Assembly (NCBI GenBank): GCA_021816885.1
Contig: JAKAWS010000007.1
Span: forward strand, 1-51,811
Length of the DNA stretch: 51,811 bases
Origin: Microcaldota archaeon
GTDB taxonomy: Archaea; Micrarchaeota; Micrarchaeia; Micrarchaeales; Micrarchaeaceae
Reading direction: 5' to 3'
Shown here: positions 40,655 to 50,458 of the stretch, piece after piece
Position numbering within the stretch: position 1 is the first letter of the stretch
How the letters are laid out: every line of letters starts with the position of its first letter
Translations under genes and position numbers: made by a program
The notes under the pieces: model-generated
Told to the model about the DNA's origin: nothing
Databases searched by the model: none
Seen by the model: the letters and a program-made list of their open reading frames with translations, nothing else

Positions 40655-40784
40655 AAATAACCACAAATGATATATCACAAATAAATAAATCATTTTGCAT
40701 TGATAAAATTCAACACACCCGCAAACTCCTCTCCATAGTAAGCTGGTGGAAAAAGATTATGGCGTTTAATCTGAACATGTTCGC

Positions 40785-42308
40785 CTAACCAACGCTTCCT
40801 ACCGATACTTTGGGCATTACGCCGTTTGGCGGGTAGGCGCGGACACGTATCCACTGCCAAAACTCATTGCCACCGCAGCTTCTGGGACCCAGATAACCGC
40901 TTGCATAGTTAGTAGGGAATGAAGCAGTGCTCATAAATGCAGAATAATCCCTCTCCGCCGTAACCGGATTATTAGTCAGCCCATCGATTAGCGTATATAT
41001 GTGGTTGTTTCCATCCATCTCTCCGGCAGCGGATGGTGCATATTCAGTAAATGTAGTGGGTGCAGGATTACCTGTAAACAAAGCGTCTGGACCTGCGGAT
41101 GAGAGTGTCCCGCGCTCTGCCCATAAGTTAGTATCTGTAGACGTGCCCCTCCCCTGTGCATTGAACCATAATCCCATGTCGTCATTTGTGGCTCCGTTGC
41201 CATAAAAATCTATAACATACGGTGAAGCGAAGCTTGGTACTGAGGTCACAAATACGTCATTGCAGATAGTGTTGGTGCTTCTATAAGTAAATCCGTTGTT
41301 GACAGTATAGTTCATTCCGCTAACGATATACCAATTATTAGTGTTTAGGCTACTTCCAGCAAAGTTGTCATAGAAATTAAACATGCCAGTCCCATCATCA
41401 TATTGGGCATAAGTTGGGCTCAACTGCGGAGCCTCTCCAGTTGAAAGGTTGTTGAACAAGTTGGTTGTCATATTTGCGAAACCCATATAAATCGTGATCG
41501 AGCTCTGCGCAGGTATCTCCTGCGCCAGTTTCAGCCAGTATATGGTATTGGTGGATGTGTTGGAGTTTCCGCTCTCGAGCCAGCTTGGTACTGTGGTATA
41601 GTTCTGGTAGAAGAACTCTATGTTGTTCAGGTTCCCTGCCTCGTACGCCTTATACAGAGAGCTATTGATGTTGACTTTTTGCTGGAACGGTGCAGATGTC
41701 GGCACATTCTGCGTGTTTGTGATTGTTACCGGCACATAATACCGTATTGAAGGCGGTAGATTACCGATATATACTTGTGCGAATAACGATGCCGAAGGCA
41801 CCGTCACATTCACGTTTATAGGGTAGGTAGAATTTATTCCATCCACATTAACTACAGCAAGAGCGGTGTAGGCCGCTTTCAGCAGCAATGGACTGACCTG
41901 AAATACAGTAAGCGTCCTATTGACTATCGTGAGATTTTTTCCTTCGATTTTCGCTTGCTGCTCTATGCTGTTTATGTAAGTGCTCATATTAACTATTGTG
42001 CTGTTCTTTCCGGTGAGCAATGCTTTGACAGCGGATGCAGTGCTTGTTCTATTCGCTATGTTATTGGCCGAAATCCCTCTGGTGTCGATAATGTCAATGT
42101 CTGTTAACATCTCATTATGCAGGAAAGCCCTTATCTCAAGACCTGCCTTTGTGCCAATCGCCGAAACAGATTCTGACTCCGACAATTGGGTCGTCAATCT
42201 GTTTCCAGATATATTAAGTGATACGTATGTGAACACCTCCGCAAACATGAGTATAACCAATATCAATGTGGCAAGAGTCAGCAGTATTCCTTTCCTATTC
42301 CTTTTCAT
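40785..42308 (-). CDS. Surface protein with pilin-like N-terminus and DUF2341-like domain
   Basis: About 507 residues, last gene of a four-gene surface operon. After a basic RNRKG comes one hydrophobic segment (about 9-30). The middle (about 205-310) resembles DUF2341: VTITNTQNVPTSAPFQQKV, IEFFYQN, SWLESG, IYWLKL, ITIYMGFANMTT. A concanavalin-like C-terminal half starts at FNFYDNFAGSSLNTNNWYI. Many N-glycosylation sequons are present. ATG 42308 is preferred to TTG 42314; it overlaps the upstream gene's stop as ATGA. Likely an outer-surface structural or carbohydrate-binding protein. Confidence 0.75.
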   Translation of the reverse strand: MKRNRKGILLTLATLILVILMFAEVFTYVSLNISGNRLTTQLSESESVSAIGTKAGLEIRAFLHNEMLTDIDIIDTRGISANNIANRTSTASAVKALLTGKNSTIVNMSTYINSIEQQAKIEGKNLTIVNRTLTVFQVSPLLLKAAYTALAVVNVDGINSTYPINVNVTVPSASLFAQVYIGNLPPSIRYYVPVTITNTQNVPTSAPFQQKVNINSSLYKAYEAGNLNNIEFFYQNYTTVPSWLESGNSNTSTNTIYWLKLAQEIPAQSSITIYMGFANMTTNLFNNLSTGEAPQLSPTYAQYDDGTGMFNFYDNFAGSSLNTNNWYIVSGMNYTVNNGFTYRSTNTICNDVFVTSVPSFASPYVIDFYGNGATNDDMGLWFNAQGRGTSTDTNLWAERGTLSSAGPDALFTGNPAPTTFTEYAPSAAGEMDGNNHIYTLIDGLTNNPVTAERDYSAFMSTASFPTNYASGYLGPRSCGGNEFWQWIRVRAYPPNGVMPKVSVGSVG

Positions 42309-44047
42309 CTCCAAGTCACCACGCTTATGTTACCTATCACTTCGTTGCCAGACAAGGTATCCATCGGCAACGGCAAAGTTGCCTTGCTTATCTGATAAGC
42401 TCCTATAAGAGATGCTGGTTCGTATCCCGAATGGCCGTACGTTACATTGTTGTTCTCAAAGCCTATATTCCCATTCCCGGAACGGTCCGTTCCCAATCCG
42501 AGTAACGGCCACCACCCGACAAGCGAAGAATAGTTGACAGGTCCGCCTGCAATCCCGGAAGAGTATAATTCATCTATTCCGCTGCCTGACAAAGATGTGT
42601 TGTAAATTTGCACATCAGCTATAGAACCATTGAAATAGCTGTCTCCATAGCCTATATTTAATGTCTTGTTATCCACAAAAGTGTGGTTCAATCCAGTGTA
42701 TTGCGCGGTCTGGTTCCCGTTCTCATACAGAGTAAGGACGTTTCCATTCATGACTGCCGCGATGAATTCCCACTTTCCGGCCGGCAAGCCTTTGCCAAAA
42801 CCCAATTGGTATAGTGCCCCATTATACGCTTTCCACTTGAATGTCGGAATGGTGTTCGCCTCTGAACCTGCTGAGCACCCGGCAGTAGTCTGGGAATAAA
42901 TCAGAAGCTGTGCGCTTGAAGGCATTCCAATAACGCTTTCGCATGTTGTTGCATAGGCAGATTTGTTCAGCCACAAAGATACAGTAAATCTCTGGTTTAT
43001 GCTGAGGGTCGTATTCTTGACTGTTATCAAAGAATCGGCCCCATTGAAATGCGCAACAGTCAGTCCAGGCGCGTATGTGTTGTTTATGAAGATTGCTGTA
43101 TTATTTGAGAGGTTGAGTCTCTGCAGCAACGCATCGGCAGAAGCAGCATGTCCATAAAGATACAGAAGCGCCAGGGAGACCAGAGCGCTATCGTTATTGT
43201 TGATGTAATCGAAGCCTGCGCTTGAATATCCATTATATCCGAAAATGACGTTTGAGTCTGTCGTAGAAATCCTACCGATAGAATGGTCCGATGCTGATCC
43301 AAACAGTGGAAGCCAGAACTGCACATTCTTTGATGCTACAGGCAATCCATGCTGCCCACCGGTAAACATGCTTGCTATCTGATCAGAATATAATATCGAA
43401 TTGTAGGCCTGCACATTAGAGATGTATCCTAACCAGTAAGACTCGGATGAATTATAGCCTATTTTATAGCTATTTCCTGTAGGGAGATTCCCTGATAACT
43501 TCGAGTTAGCGGTCACCGCGCCGTCTATATAGATAATTACCTGCGGGTTAGCGTCTCCGGATATTGATACCGTCACCATACTCCAAGTGTTGCTGTATAA
43601 TTTCCCGGCAGGAAAGCTTCCGGCGCTGCTATAGAATGAAAGATTGCCGAACGGTCCGACCCCGAGTTGCCACCCTGCCGACATTATCACCATCTTTTTG
43701 CCGGATGTTTCGGGATACACCCACGCCGAAAAAGTCATCGGCCCTCCATTATATGTGTCAGAGACATTAATGTGGCTGCTCTCTCCATTGAATACCGCAT
43801 ATCCTGCCGGTTCGACTGGCGGCAGGCGTATCGCCCCGTTCTGAAGGTACGGCGGAGAAGTAGGGACAATCTGCCCGGTCTTAAGCTCCAGAAGTGTATC
43901 TATTGTGCTCCTTGCGGTCTTTATCGGAGCCTGGTAAATTATGCCGGGGGCAAAATGCGCGTACAGCAGCACAGAGACGGCAAAGGTCGCAAGCGTGAGC
44001 GCGAACACCGCATCCATAGTAAATATAAAACCTTTTCTGTTTCTCAT
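42305..44047 (-). CDS. Surface protein with pilin-like N-terminus and two LamG-like domains
   Basis: About 580 residues. The N-terminus RNRKGFIFTMDAVFAL followed by a hydrophobic helix is a prepilin-like leader common in small archaeal genomes. Two jelly-roll LamG-like domains follow (about 85-225 and 335-500). Each closes with a module GY/GS-x-I-x-N/DVQ-x-YN (GYISNVQAYNSIL, GSIADVQIYNTSL), and the second is followed by GWWPLLGLGTDRSGNGN. ATG 44047 follows GGTGTGAAA. Probably assembled or anchored on the surface with its operon partners. Confidence 0.76.
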   Translation of the reverse strand: MRNRKGFIFTMDAVFALTLATFAVSVLLYAHFAPGIIYQAPIKTARSTIDTLLELKTGQIVPTSPPYLQNGAIRLPPVEPAGYAVFNGESSHINVSDTYNGGPMTFSAWVYPETSGKKMVIMSAGWQLGVGPFGNLSFYSSAGSFPAGKLYSNTWSMVTVSISGDANPQVIIYIDGAVTANSKLSGNLPTGNSYKIGYNSSESYWLGYISNVQAYNSILYSDQIASMFTGGQHGLPVASKNVQFWLPLFGSASDHSIGRISTTDSNVIFGYNGYSSAGFDYINNNDSALVSLALLYLYGHAASADALLQRLNLSNNTAIFINNTYAPGLTVAHFNGADSLITVKNTTLSINQRFTVSLWLNKSAYATTCESVIGMPSSAQLLIYSQTTAGCSAGSEANTIPTFKWKAYNGALYQLGFGKGLPAGKWEFIAAVMNGNVLTLYENGNQTAQYTGLNHTFVDNKTLNIGYGDSYFNGSIADVQIYNTSLSGSGIDELYSSGIAGGPVNYSSLVGWWPLLGLGTDRSGNGNIGFENNNVTYGHSGYEPASLIGAYQISKATLPLPMDTLSGNEVIGNISVVTWR

Positions 44048-44049
44048 TT

Positions 44050-44598
44050 TCACACCGCTATGTTCTGTGCACTCCATACCTCCACACTGACTACTACTGC
44101 TTCTCCGTTCAGGCTGGCCGGCTCGGTATATACATACACGTCCCGAGCGCCATTCGTGTTAGGGTTTTCTCCTATGCTTATATCCAGGTTACTGTTTGTT
44201 ATTCTTATATAATAATCGTATCCTACGCCTAGTGCGGTTTTTGTGTCTTGGTAGTTGGTGTTCGCCATTGCGATAAAAGTGTAAAGCTTGGCTGAAGAGA
44301 TGATTGTGCTTCCATGACCTGCAGCAAGACCTATGCTCACGTTGGTCCATGTAGATGGATTGGTTGTGTTGATATTGCTCATCCAGTCTGCAGGATAGCC
44401 AGGCGACATTATCGATTTAGCAAGCGTTACCGCCTCTGCTTGCATTATTTCGGCAGTATTGCCATAAGAGCTCGCCAGCTGGGTGCTCACATTATTCCAA
44501 GTGAACGCAAGTATCACTATCACTACTGAAAATACTATCATAGCGAAGATTACGTCGAAACTCCAGAACTGGCCCTTTAATACCGCAAAATTTTTCAT
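44050..44598 (-). CDS. Pilin-like protein
   Basis: A 182-residue protein with a prepilin-like start (KGQFWSFDVIFAMIVFSVV), one hydrophobic helix and an outer beta-rich domain with sequons. The start resembles the KGF-IFTMDAVFAL leader of the next gene, suggesting processing by the same prepilin peptidase. It lies between the three-LamG and two-LamG genes, with short gaps of two or three bases. Could be a pilus subunit or a minor pilin. Confidence 0.72.
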   Translation of the reverse strand: MKNFAVLKGQFWSFDVIFAMIVFSVVIVILAFTWNNVSTQLASSYGNTAEIMQAEAVTLAKSIMSPGYPADWMSNINTTNPSTWTNVSIGLAAGHGSTIISSAKLYTFIAMANTNYQDTKTALGVGYDYYIRITNSNLDISIGENPNTNGARDVYVYTEPASLNGEAVVVSVEVWSAQNIAV

Positions 44599-44601
44599 AA
44601 A

Positions 44602-47292
44602 TTAACCATAAGACGTTGATGCTCTGGCAATAGGCGGAAGCCCTTGGTAGTAAAGCTGCTTTACGGTGCTAGAGTTAAGCGCAATGTCATAGACCTGTAC
44701 ATCGGCTACAGTGCCGTTGAATTCATATGTGGTAGGGCCTACGCCCAATGCTCCTATATAGCTGTTAAATGAAGCTGGCGTTCCTGCAGGTACAGTCGCC
44801 GCATTGGAACTTACCAGTTTCCCATTCATATAAAGATCGATATGAGTGCCATTGTAAGTCCCGACAAGTAATGTCCATGCGTCGTAACTGGCGTTGCCGC
44901 CCGTTGCATACTCATAGTTTCCGCTTCCTAAAGAGGTGTTCCAGATTTTGAATAATCCCTGATGTCCATCTAGACCGATCTCAAAACCGTTGTAGGATCC
45001 GCAGCAATCCCTCGCATTTGAGAAAGCATAGTCATAGTTTGAATAATTAAGTGGATATACCCAAGTAGCCACGCTCAGATCTCCAGAAAGGTTCGTTAGT
45101 GCCCCACCAAGATTAACATAACTGCCGGAATTTTCTCCCTTAAAATTGAGCGTAAAGACATTCTGGTTCTTTCCGATATATTTCCTATTTGGATAAGTCA
45201 CGCCGAAGGGTATTCCGCTCCCAGAGCTGTTTACGTAGTCATTTGCATTTCCGTCCAAAGGATACCAACCTGCAAGGCTTTGCGTGTATAATGGTGTTCC
45301 ATTCATCCCTTCATTGTATATCTGCATTATACTTTTTCCGGATAGGGCCGTATCGTATATCTGTACATTCGACACGTTCCCATACATGTAATCGAGACTG
45401 CCTATTCCAGACAGATTATCCTTTCCTATGCTCATCGCGGTTATTGGGTAGGCTTCTAAATTGATTAATGTCGAGTTGGCTAGGTTTCCATTGAAGTATA
45501 TCTTCACATGACCTCCAGAGTACGTCACAGAAATGAGCGATTCGTTGCCCAGCATATTGCTGGTCGTTGCAGTTATGCTGACTGCTGTTCCGCAACTCGC
45601 TGAAGCGCCAAAGACTACTTGCGTGTAAGATGAAGCTTCGAGTCTAAAGCAGTTCGATGCAACGATGTTTCTGAAGAAGCTTGGGTTGTTGTTCAATTCC
45701 ACCCAGGCGCTTATTGTAAACGGCATTGCATTATTCAAAGGCGCATTCCTTATAAAGACAGATTGGCTTCCTCCGAAGCTTGCTGTCTGGAGGTTTGTCG
45801 CATTTAAGGGCATCGGTCCCCACGCCGCCCCGTTTATCGCTCCGTTATTGCGGTGAGTGCTAAGATCGTATGCTGTAGATCCGTATCCCAATTCCAAGGG
45901 CCAAAAGCCCACGATGTTGCCGGCAAGCGCAGGGTTCCCATTGTATATCATGCCTGTAAAGTTGTTTCCCGTGAGTCTGTTCGTGTTTAAGTATCCCGTT
46001 ATATTTCCGCTTGCATTTGCATAGCTTGTGAATGAACTTCCTGGTATTATTATCCCGCCGGGCGTGTCTAAGCCTGGCGCGCCGTTCTGCAGGGCCGAAT
46101 GCAGGTCAACCTCGGCGGAGTACGCATAAGACATATTGTACGGAACGCCGTTGTTGTTATTCGGGCTGTAATCATTTGTGTTCCCATTGAGGGGCAGCCA
46201 GGCGACAAGGCTGTTCGTATTGACGGGCGACGCGTTTATCCCGTTCCTGTACAGCTCGCTTATCAGTGTATTGCTCAGGGTTGTGTTGTATATTTGTACG
46301 TCAGCCATGTATCCTCCGTATTCGTATCCTGTATACTGTTTTCCTATACTTATCGGAGTATTGCTAACTGCGGATGGATATCCAGCACAGCTTCCCTGCG
46401 TTTCCAGCGAGCCGTTTAGATAAGATAATATCGAATTTGTAACAATACCATTTCCGCTTCTTGTTATTGCGACAAATTTCCATGTGTCATTCAGGAGGCT
46501 GTTGCTCGGCAGAAAATTTGTCAAAGCACAATACGTGCTTGATGAAGTGTTTGGTCCTTGATAGTAGCTCATCCCTCCTCCAATCTCCACGGTCAGAGCG
46601 AATTCCCCCCAGTACTCCTTCGCTATCGGGTTAAGCCTTCCGGCATCAATGTTCCTCGGATCAATCCAGAACGCAATCGTCATGGACCCAGCCAGATTCT
46701 GTTTTGGATTCGGTATCTCTATGACATTGTTGGCCAGCGCCCCGCTAAAGTTCGCGACTTCTGTAGAAGAGGGGACCATCAAAGAGGCCTGGTTCGGAGA
46801 AAGTAGTGCCTGCGGCGCTGTGCTATCAACATATATCTTTCCATCGAAGTTCGTGACCTTTACCTCTCCAGTATATGCAGGTATGGAATAGGCTGTCGGA
46901 ACGCTTCCTGGTATTACTGAAGGGCCTACAACATCCTTAGCGTTAGAATACGCTGTGGCGATTATCTTCTGTGTGCCTACTGTGGTATTAATTGTGACAA
47001 TGCCTGTCGAAGTAATCGAAATTGAGTAAGGTTGCACTCCTGTATATTGCGGAAGTGCCATGGTTCCGTTAAATCCACTTCCTGCAGCAGCTGCTTGATC
47101 CAGATAAGATACTATGTTCTGTCCGACTAGCTGCACATTTGAGTATTGATTGTTAGCTAGACCAGCAGCTCTCTGCGTCGCTGCTATCCCAAAGACGATA
47201 ATGAATACTATCAGCACGAATGAATACACTATTATGAATTCTAGGGCTATCTGCGACTTTTTTCCGTTGTCATTAAAGCAAGTACTGGTCAT
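44602..47292 (-). CDS. Large surface protein with class III signal and three LamG-like domains
   Basis: About 896 residues, first gene of the operon. The leader NGKKSQIALEF followed by a hydrophobic helix matches class III signal peptides (compare SQSALEYL at 8104). Three concanavalin/LamG-like domains are visible, each ending in a module of the type ADVQIYN-TTLS...LYRNG (GGYMADVQIYN, GNVSNVQIYD, GTVADVQVYD), with W-x-PL-x-GN-x-NDY linkers between them. Dense sequons suggest heavy glycosylation. ATG 47292 has GTGAGG upstream; the longer frame would start within the operator. Such proteins probably mediate adhesion or sugar binding; ligand unknown. Confidence 0.78.
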   Translation of the reverse strand: MTSTCFNDNGKKSQIALEFIIVYSFVLIVFIIVFGIAATQRAAGLANNQYSNVQLVGQNIVSYLDQAAAAGSGFNGTMALPQYTGVQPYSISITSTGIVTINTTVGTQKIIATAYSNAKDVVGPSVIPGSVPTAYSIPAYTGEVKVTNFDGKIYVDSTAPQALLSPNQASLMVPSSTEVANFSGALANNVIEIPNPKQNLAGSMTIAFWIDPRNIDAGRLNPIAKEYWGEFALTVEIGGGMSYYQGPNTSSSTYCALTNFLPSNSLLNDTWKFVAITRSGNGIVTNSILSYLNGSLETQGSCAGYPSAVSNTPISIGKQYTGYEYGGYMADVQIYNTTLSNTLISELYRNGINASPVNTNSLVAWLPLNGNTNDYSPNNNNGVPYNMSYAYSAEVDLHSALQNGAPGLDTPGGIIIPGSSFTSYANASGNITGYLNTNRLTGNNFTGMIYNGNPALAGNIVGFWPLELGYGSTAYDLSTHRNNGAINGAAWGPMPLNATNLQTASFGGSQSVFIRNAPLNNAMPFTISAWVELNNNPSFFRNIVASNCFRLEASSYTQVVFGASASCGTAVSITATTSNMLGNESLISVTYSGGHVKIYFNGNLANSTLINLEAYPITAMSIGKDNLSGIGSLDYMYGNVSNVQIYDTALSGKSIMQIYNEGMNGTPLYTQSLAGWYPLDGNANDYVNSSGSGIPFGVTYPNRKYIGKNQNVFTLNFKGENSGSYVNLGGALTNLSGDLSVATWVYPLNYSNYDYAFSNARDCCGSYNGFEIGLDGHQGLFKIWNTSLGSGNYEYATGGNASYDAWTLLVGTYNGTHIDLYMNGKLVSSNAATVPAGTPASFNSYIGALGVGPTTYEFNGTVADVQVYDIALNSSTVKQLYYQGLPPIARASTSYG

Positions 47293-47318
47293 CTGCCTCA
47301 CTATCTTTACGTGTGCAA

Positions 47319-47351
47319 AGATTAAAATACATGTCAGCGTCAGCTGACATG
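47319..47351 (-). promoter_or_regulatory. TATA box and perfect 9-bp palindrome before the LamG/pilin operon
   Basis: On the minus strand GTATTTTAATCT (47319-47330) is a TATA-like element about 30 bases before the ATG at 47292. Immediately upstream, CATGTCAGC (47330-47338) and GCTGACATG (47343-47351) form a perfect inverted repeat with a four-base centre, covering the BRE position. It looks like a binding site for a dimeric regulator. Bases 47352-47514 hold nothing further that I can support. Confidence 0.6.
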
Positions 47352-47514
47352 GGTCGCAGCGCCTTATCGCGACAAAAAAGGAATCGCACAAGTGAAAGGT
47401 AGCCCGTAGGGGCTGCTTGCATCGCGCAAAACATTCCTATATGCCACCCTGCTTTCTACCACCTTCAAACAAGTATAAAATTCCAAATTGTTTCAGGAAC
47501 AACACTCAAAATAT

Positions 47515-47549
47515 ATTGTAATAAACAATAAAAGATTGTTTATTACAAT
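47515..47549. promoter_or_regulatory. Perfect 14-bp inverted repeat upstream of the heat-shock operon
   Basis: ATTGTAATAAACAA (47515-47528) and TTGTTTATTACAAT (47536-47549) are exact inverted copies with a seven-base centre. The element ends about 22 bases before the TATA box (47572-47580). Its size and place are comparable in idea to the CIRCE operator of bacterial hrcA-grpE-dnaK operons, but the sequence differs. The winged-helix protein encoded first in the operon is the obvious candidate to bind it. Confidence 0.65.
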
Positions 47550-47570
47550 CCAAAACCCATAAAAACGAAA

Positions 47571-47581
47571 ATTATTTAAAC
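47571..47581 (+). promoter_or_regulatory. TATA box of the regulator-grpE-dnaK-dnaJ operon
   Basis: ATTATTTAAAC lies 22-32 bases before the ATG at 47603, so the transcript is probably leaderless or nearly so. Confidence 0.55.
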
Positions 47582-47602
47582 CTTTCGTAACATAATAAGA
47601 TT

Positions 47603-48040
47603 ATGGAAAGCATAACAATACGGTCTGTAGAAAAACCGGACTACAACGATCCAAAAGCGCTGCTCAAATGGTTCTGCACCACTTTCGGGCTTATAGAGAG
47701 CTCAGAAGGAAAGGACAGCGCCGAAGAGCAGATACTCGTGCGGTTCATATATGCCGCCAGACAAAATCGTAACCTTTCGGTATCAGACTTAAAGATATCT
47801 CAGAAGATGCCAAGGAGCACACTCATCTACCATCTGAACAGGCTTGTTGATGCTGGTATTATATCGAAGAAGGGGCACACGTATAAACTCAGGGCAAATG
47901 ATATAAGCCGCGTAGTAGAGGAGATAAACTATGATGTGAGCAGAGAGTTCATGCGTATACTCGATACTGCGAAGGAGCTGGATCGTCTCATAGAAGGCTC
48001 GCTTTCAGAGACCAAAGCGCTCAAGAACAGAGGTGTTTGA
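47603..48040 (+). CDS. Winged-helix (ArsR/MarR-like) regulator, first gene of the heat-shock operon
   Basis: A 145-residue DNA-binding protein. The helix-turn-helix is seen at about residues 58-92 (LSVSDLKISQKMPRSTLIYHLNRLVDAGIISKKG, split by the turn), with the wing at HTYKLRAND. A C-terminal helix (SREFMRILDTAKELDRLIEG) likely dimerises. It is followed without a gap by grpE, then dnaK and dnaJ. Position suggests a heat-shock regulator, comparable in role to Phr of Pyrococcus or HrcA of bacteria but not clearly of either family. The 14-bp inverted repeat upstream is its likely target (inference). Confidence 0.8.
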   Translation: MESITIRSVEKPDYNDPKALLKWFCTTFGLIESSEGKDSAEEQILVRFIYAARQNRNLSVSDLKISQKMPRSTLIYHLNRLVDAGIISKKGHTYKLRANDISRVVEEINYDVSREFMRILDTAKELDRLIEGSLSETKALKNRGV

Positions 48041-48598
48041 ATGGAAGATGAAAAGGCAGACAATCAAGCCAACAACGACCCTATGATTAATAAGGACACG
48101 GACAAAGACAATGCTCCTGCAGTTGTCGCAACCCCAAATGAAGCAAAGGATTACGAGGAATTAAAGGACAAGATGCTAAGGATAGCAGCGGAGTTCGATA
48201 ACTATAAGAAAAGGACTCAAAACGAGGTGTCAAGAGCTAGAGTTCACGGCAAGGTGGAGCTAATCAGGCAGATAATCCCTGTGCTTGACGAGTTTGAACT
48301 TGCGATAATCTCGCTTCAAGTCACAAAGCGCGCAAAAGACGGCACTAATGTCTTCAAAGGGATTGAGATGGTGTATGCAAACCTAAAAGAGTCGCTCAGC
48401 AAATCCGGACTTTCAGAGATACGCACAGATGGCACATTCGACCCGATGTCGCACGAGGCAATCATGACAAAGTCTGACGAGTCGGAGAGTGGAAAGATAA
48501 TAGAAGTGGTAAAGAAGGGGTATATGTTTGAGGGTGTACTGGTAAGGCCAGCATCAGTGATAATATCATCAGGAGAACCAAAAGAGAATAACGATTAA
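48041..48598 (+). CDS. grpE: Nucleotide exchange factor GrpE
   Basis: Cochaperone that releases ADP from DnaK. The 185 residues have an acidic, disordered start, a long helix ([25 protein letters not shown]) and the C-terminal beta domain with [10 protein letters not shown] and [21 protein letters not shown]. All are standard GrpE marks. It begins at the base after the regulator's stop and lies 11 bases before dnaK. Archaeal GrpE-DnaK-DnaJ sets are generally considered acquired from bacteria. Confidence 0.95.
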   Translation: MEDEKADNQANNDPMINKDTDKDNAPAVVATPNEAKDYEELKDKMLRIAAEFDNYKKRTQNEVSRARVHGKVELIRQIIPVLDEFELAIISLQVTKRAKDGTNVFKGIEMVYANLKESLSKSGLSEIRTDGTFDPMSHEAIMTKSDESESGKIIEVVKKGYMFEGVLVRPASVIISSGEPKENND

Positions 48599-48609
48599 TA
48601 GGTGTAAAT

Positions 48610-50445
48610 ATGAAAATAATAGGAATAGATCTCGGAACATCAAATTCAGCAGCGGCAGTGCTGGAGAACGGCCGGCCGGCGATAGTGCCGAGCAGTGAGG
48701 GCGCATCTCTATACGGAAAGGCGTTTCCAAGTTATGTCGCGTTCACGAAAGATGGACAAAGGCTCGTCGGAGAGCCGGCAAAGAGGCAGGCGGTTGCCAA
48801 CCCAAACGGTACGGTTTCTGCATTCAAGAGATCAATGGGCACAGACAATAAATACGAGATATTCGGGAAATCGTATGCCCCTCAGGAACTATCGGCGCTA
48901 TTGCTCCAAAAAATAAAGAAGGATGCAGAAATGTTTCTGGGAGAAGAGGTGAAGAAGGCAGTGATAACCGTGCCGGCATACTTTAATGACAATCAGAGGC
49001 AAGCGACGAAAGATGCCGGAGAGATAGCTGGACTTGAGGTGGTACGACTAGTAAACGAGCCTACTGCAGCGTGTCTCGCATACGGGCTTGACAAATCCGA
49101 GAAAGAGATGAAGATACTTGTATACGACTTCGGAGGAGGGACCCTCGATGTGACAATCATGGAATTTGGAGGAGGGGTCTTCGAGGTAAAAGCGACAAAC
49201 GGTGATACCCAACTCGGAGGGACAGACATGGACAAGGACATAACGGACTATCTGATAGAGGAGCTGAGAAAGGAATCAGGAATAGATATAAAGAAGGACA
49301 AGCAGGCTGTGCAGAGAATCAAGGAAGCGGCAGAGAAGGCCAAAATAGAGTTATCCACAGTAATGACTACCGAGATAAACCTTCCGTTCCTTGCACAAAA
49401 CAATGGAGGGCCAGTGCATTTTACACATACTCTTACAAGGGCCAAGCTGGAAAGCCTCATAATGCCAATAATAGAGAAATCTGCATCTCCAATAAAACAG
49501 GCACTTGCAGACGCGAAGATGGAGCCGGAGAATATAGACAAGATAATAATGATCGGAGGCCCGACAAGGATGCCGGCCATGCAGAGATACGTCGAGCAAC
49601 TTCTAGGCAAGAAGATAGAGCGTGGTGTAGATCCTATGGAAGCAGTAGCGCTCGGCGCCGCCATTCAAGGAGGGATAATAAGCGGCGAAGTTAAGGACAT
49701 ACTGCTCCTTGACGTGACTCCACTGACGCTTGGCATAGAGACGCTTGGCGGGGTCGCAACCCCAATAATAGAGAAGAATACGACTATTCCTGTCAAGAAG
49801 TCACAGGTATTCACAACTGCCGCAGACCTTCAATCCAGCGTCGAAATACACATATCGCAGGGAGAGCGCCCGCTCGCCAAGGACAACATAGATCTGGGAA
49901 GGTTTTCGCTGACAGGTATACCTCCAGAGAAGAGGGGGATGCCGCAGATAGAGGTATCGTTCGACATAGACGCAAACGGCATACTTCACGTGACAGCAAA
50001 GGACAAAAAGACAGGAAAAAGTCAGAGCATGGACATCGTGGCGCCGCATAAGATGAGTAATGAAGATATAGAGCGCAAGATAAATGAGGCGAAGAAGTTC
50101 GAGGAGGAAGACAGAAAGACAAGGGAGAAGATAGAAATAAGGAACAACGCAGAGTCCATGGTTTATTCTGCGGAGCGAACCATAGAGGAGTTCAAGGACA
50201 AAATAAAGGAAGAAGACAAGAAAGAGATAACAAAGAAGAAGGAAGAGCTGGAGGAAGCCATAAAGAAGGACGAGCTCGAAGCGGTAAGGACAAAGGGAGA
50301 GGAACTCAAAGAGCTTCTTACCAAATTAGGCTCAAAGATGTACGGAGCCGGAGATGCAGAGCAGGCATCCTCTGGAGGACCGGCAGGAAACAGCACCAGC
50401 GACGACAACACGGCAGATGCGGACTTCAAGGTAAACGGCAAATAA
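48610..50445 (+). CDS. dnaK: Chaperone DnaK (Hsp70)
   Basis: ATP-driven chaperone. The nucleotide-binding domain shows [13 protein letters not shown], the phosphate-2 motif [12 protein letters not shown] and [10 protein letters not shown]; the linker is [16 protein letters not shown] and the substrate domain follows. At 611 residues it is full length, with a helical lid and a Gly/Ser/Asp-rich tail. The bacterial DnaK-specific GrpE-binding arrangement is consistent with the grpE gene upstream. Confidence 0.98.
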   Translation: MKIIGIDLGTSNSAAAVLENGRPAIVPSSEGASLYGKAFPSYVAFTKDGQRLVGEPAKRQAVANPNGTVSAFKRSMGTDNKYEIFGKSYAPQELSALLLQKIKKDAEMFLGEEVKKAVITVPAYFNDNQRQATKDAGEIAGLEVVRLVNEPTAACLAYGLDKSEKEMKILVYDFGGGTLDVTIMEFGGGVFEVKATNGDTQLGGTDMDKDITDYLIEELRKESGIDIKKDKQAVQRIKEAAEKAKIELSTVMTTEINLPFLAQNNGGPVHFTHTLTRAKLESLIMPIIEKSASPIKQALADAKMEPENIDKIIMIGGPTRMPAMQRYVEQLLGKKIERGVDPMEAVALGAAIQGGIISGEVKDILLLDVTPLTLGIETLGGVATPIIEKNTTIPVKKSQVFTTAADLQSSVEIHISQGERPLAKDNIDLGRFSLTGIPPEKRGMPQIEVSFDIDANGILHVTAKDKKTGKSQSMDIVAPHKMSNEDIERKINEAKKFEEEDRKTREKIEIRNNAESMVYSAERTIEEFKDKIKEEDKKEITKKKEELEEAIKKDELEAVRTKGEELKELLTKLGSKMYGAGDAEQASSGGPAGNSTSDDNTADADFKVNGK

Positions 50446-50458
50446 GAAGTAAGAGAAC

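Noticed and set aside
47352-47514. Possible regulatory RNA between the two divergent operons
   Set aside because: Apart from a weak TTGTT/AACAA repeat near 47489, I see no stable hairpin series, promoter or conserved motif.
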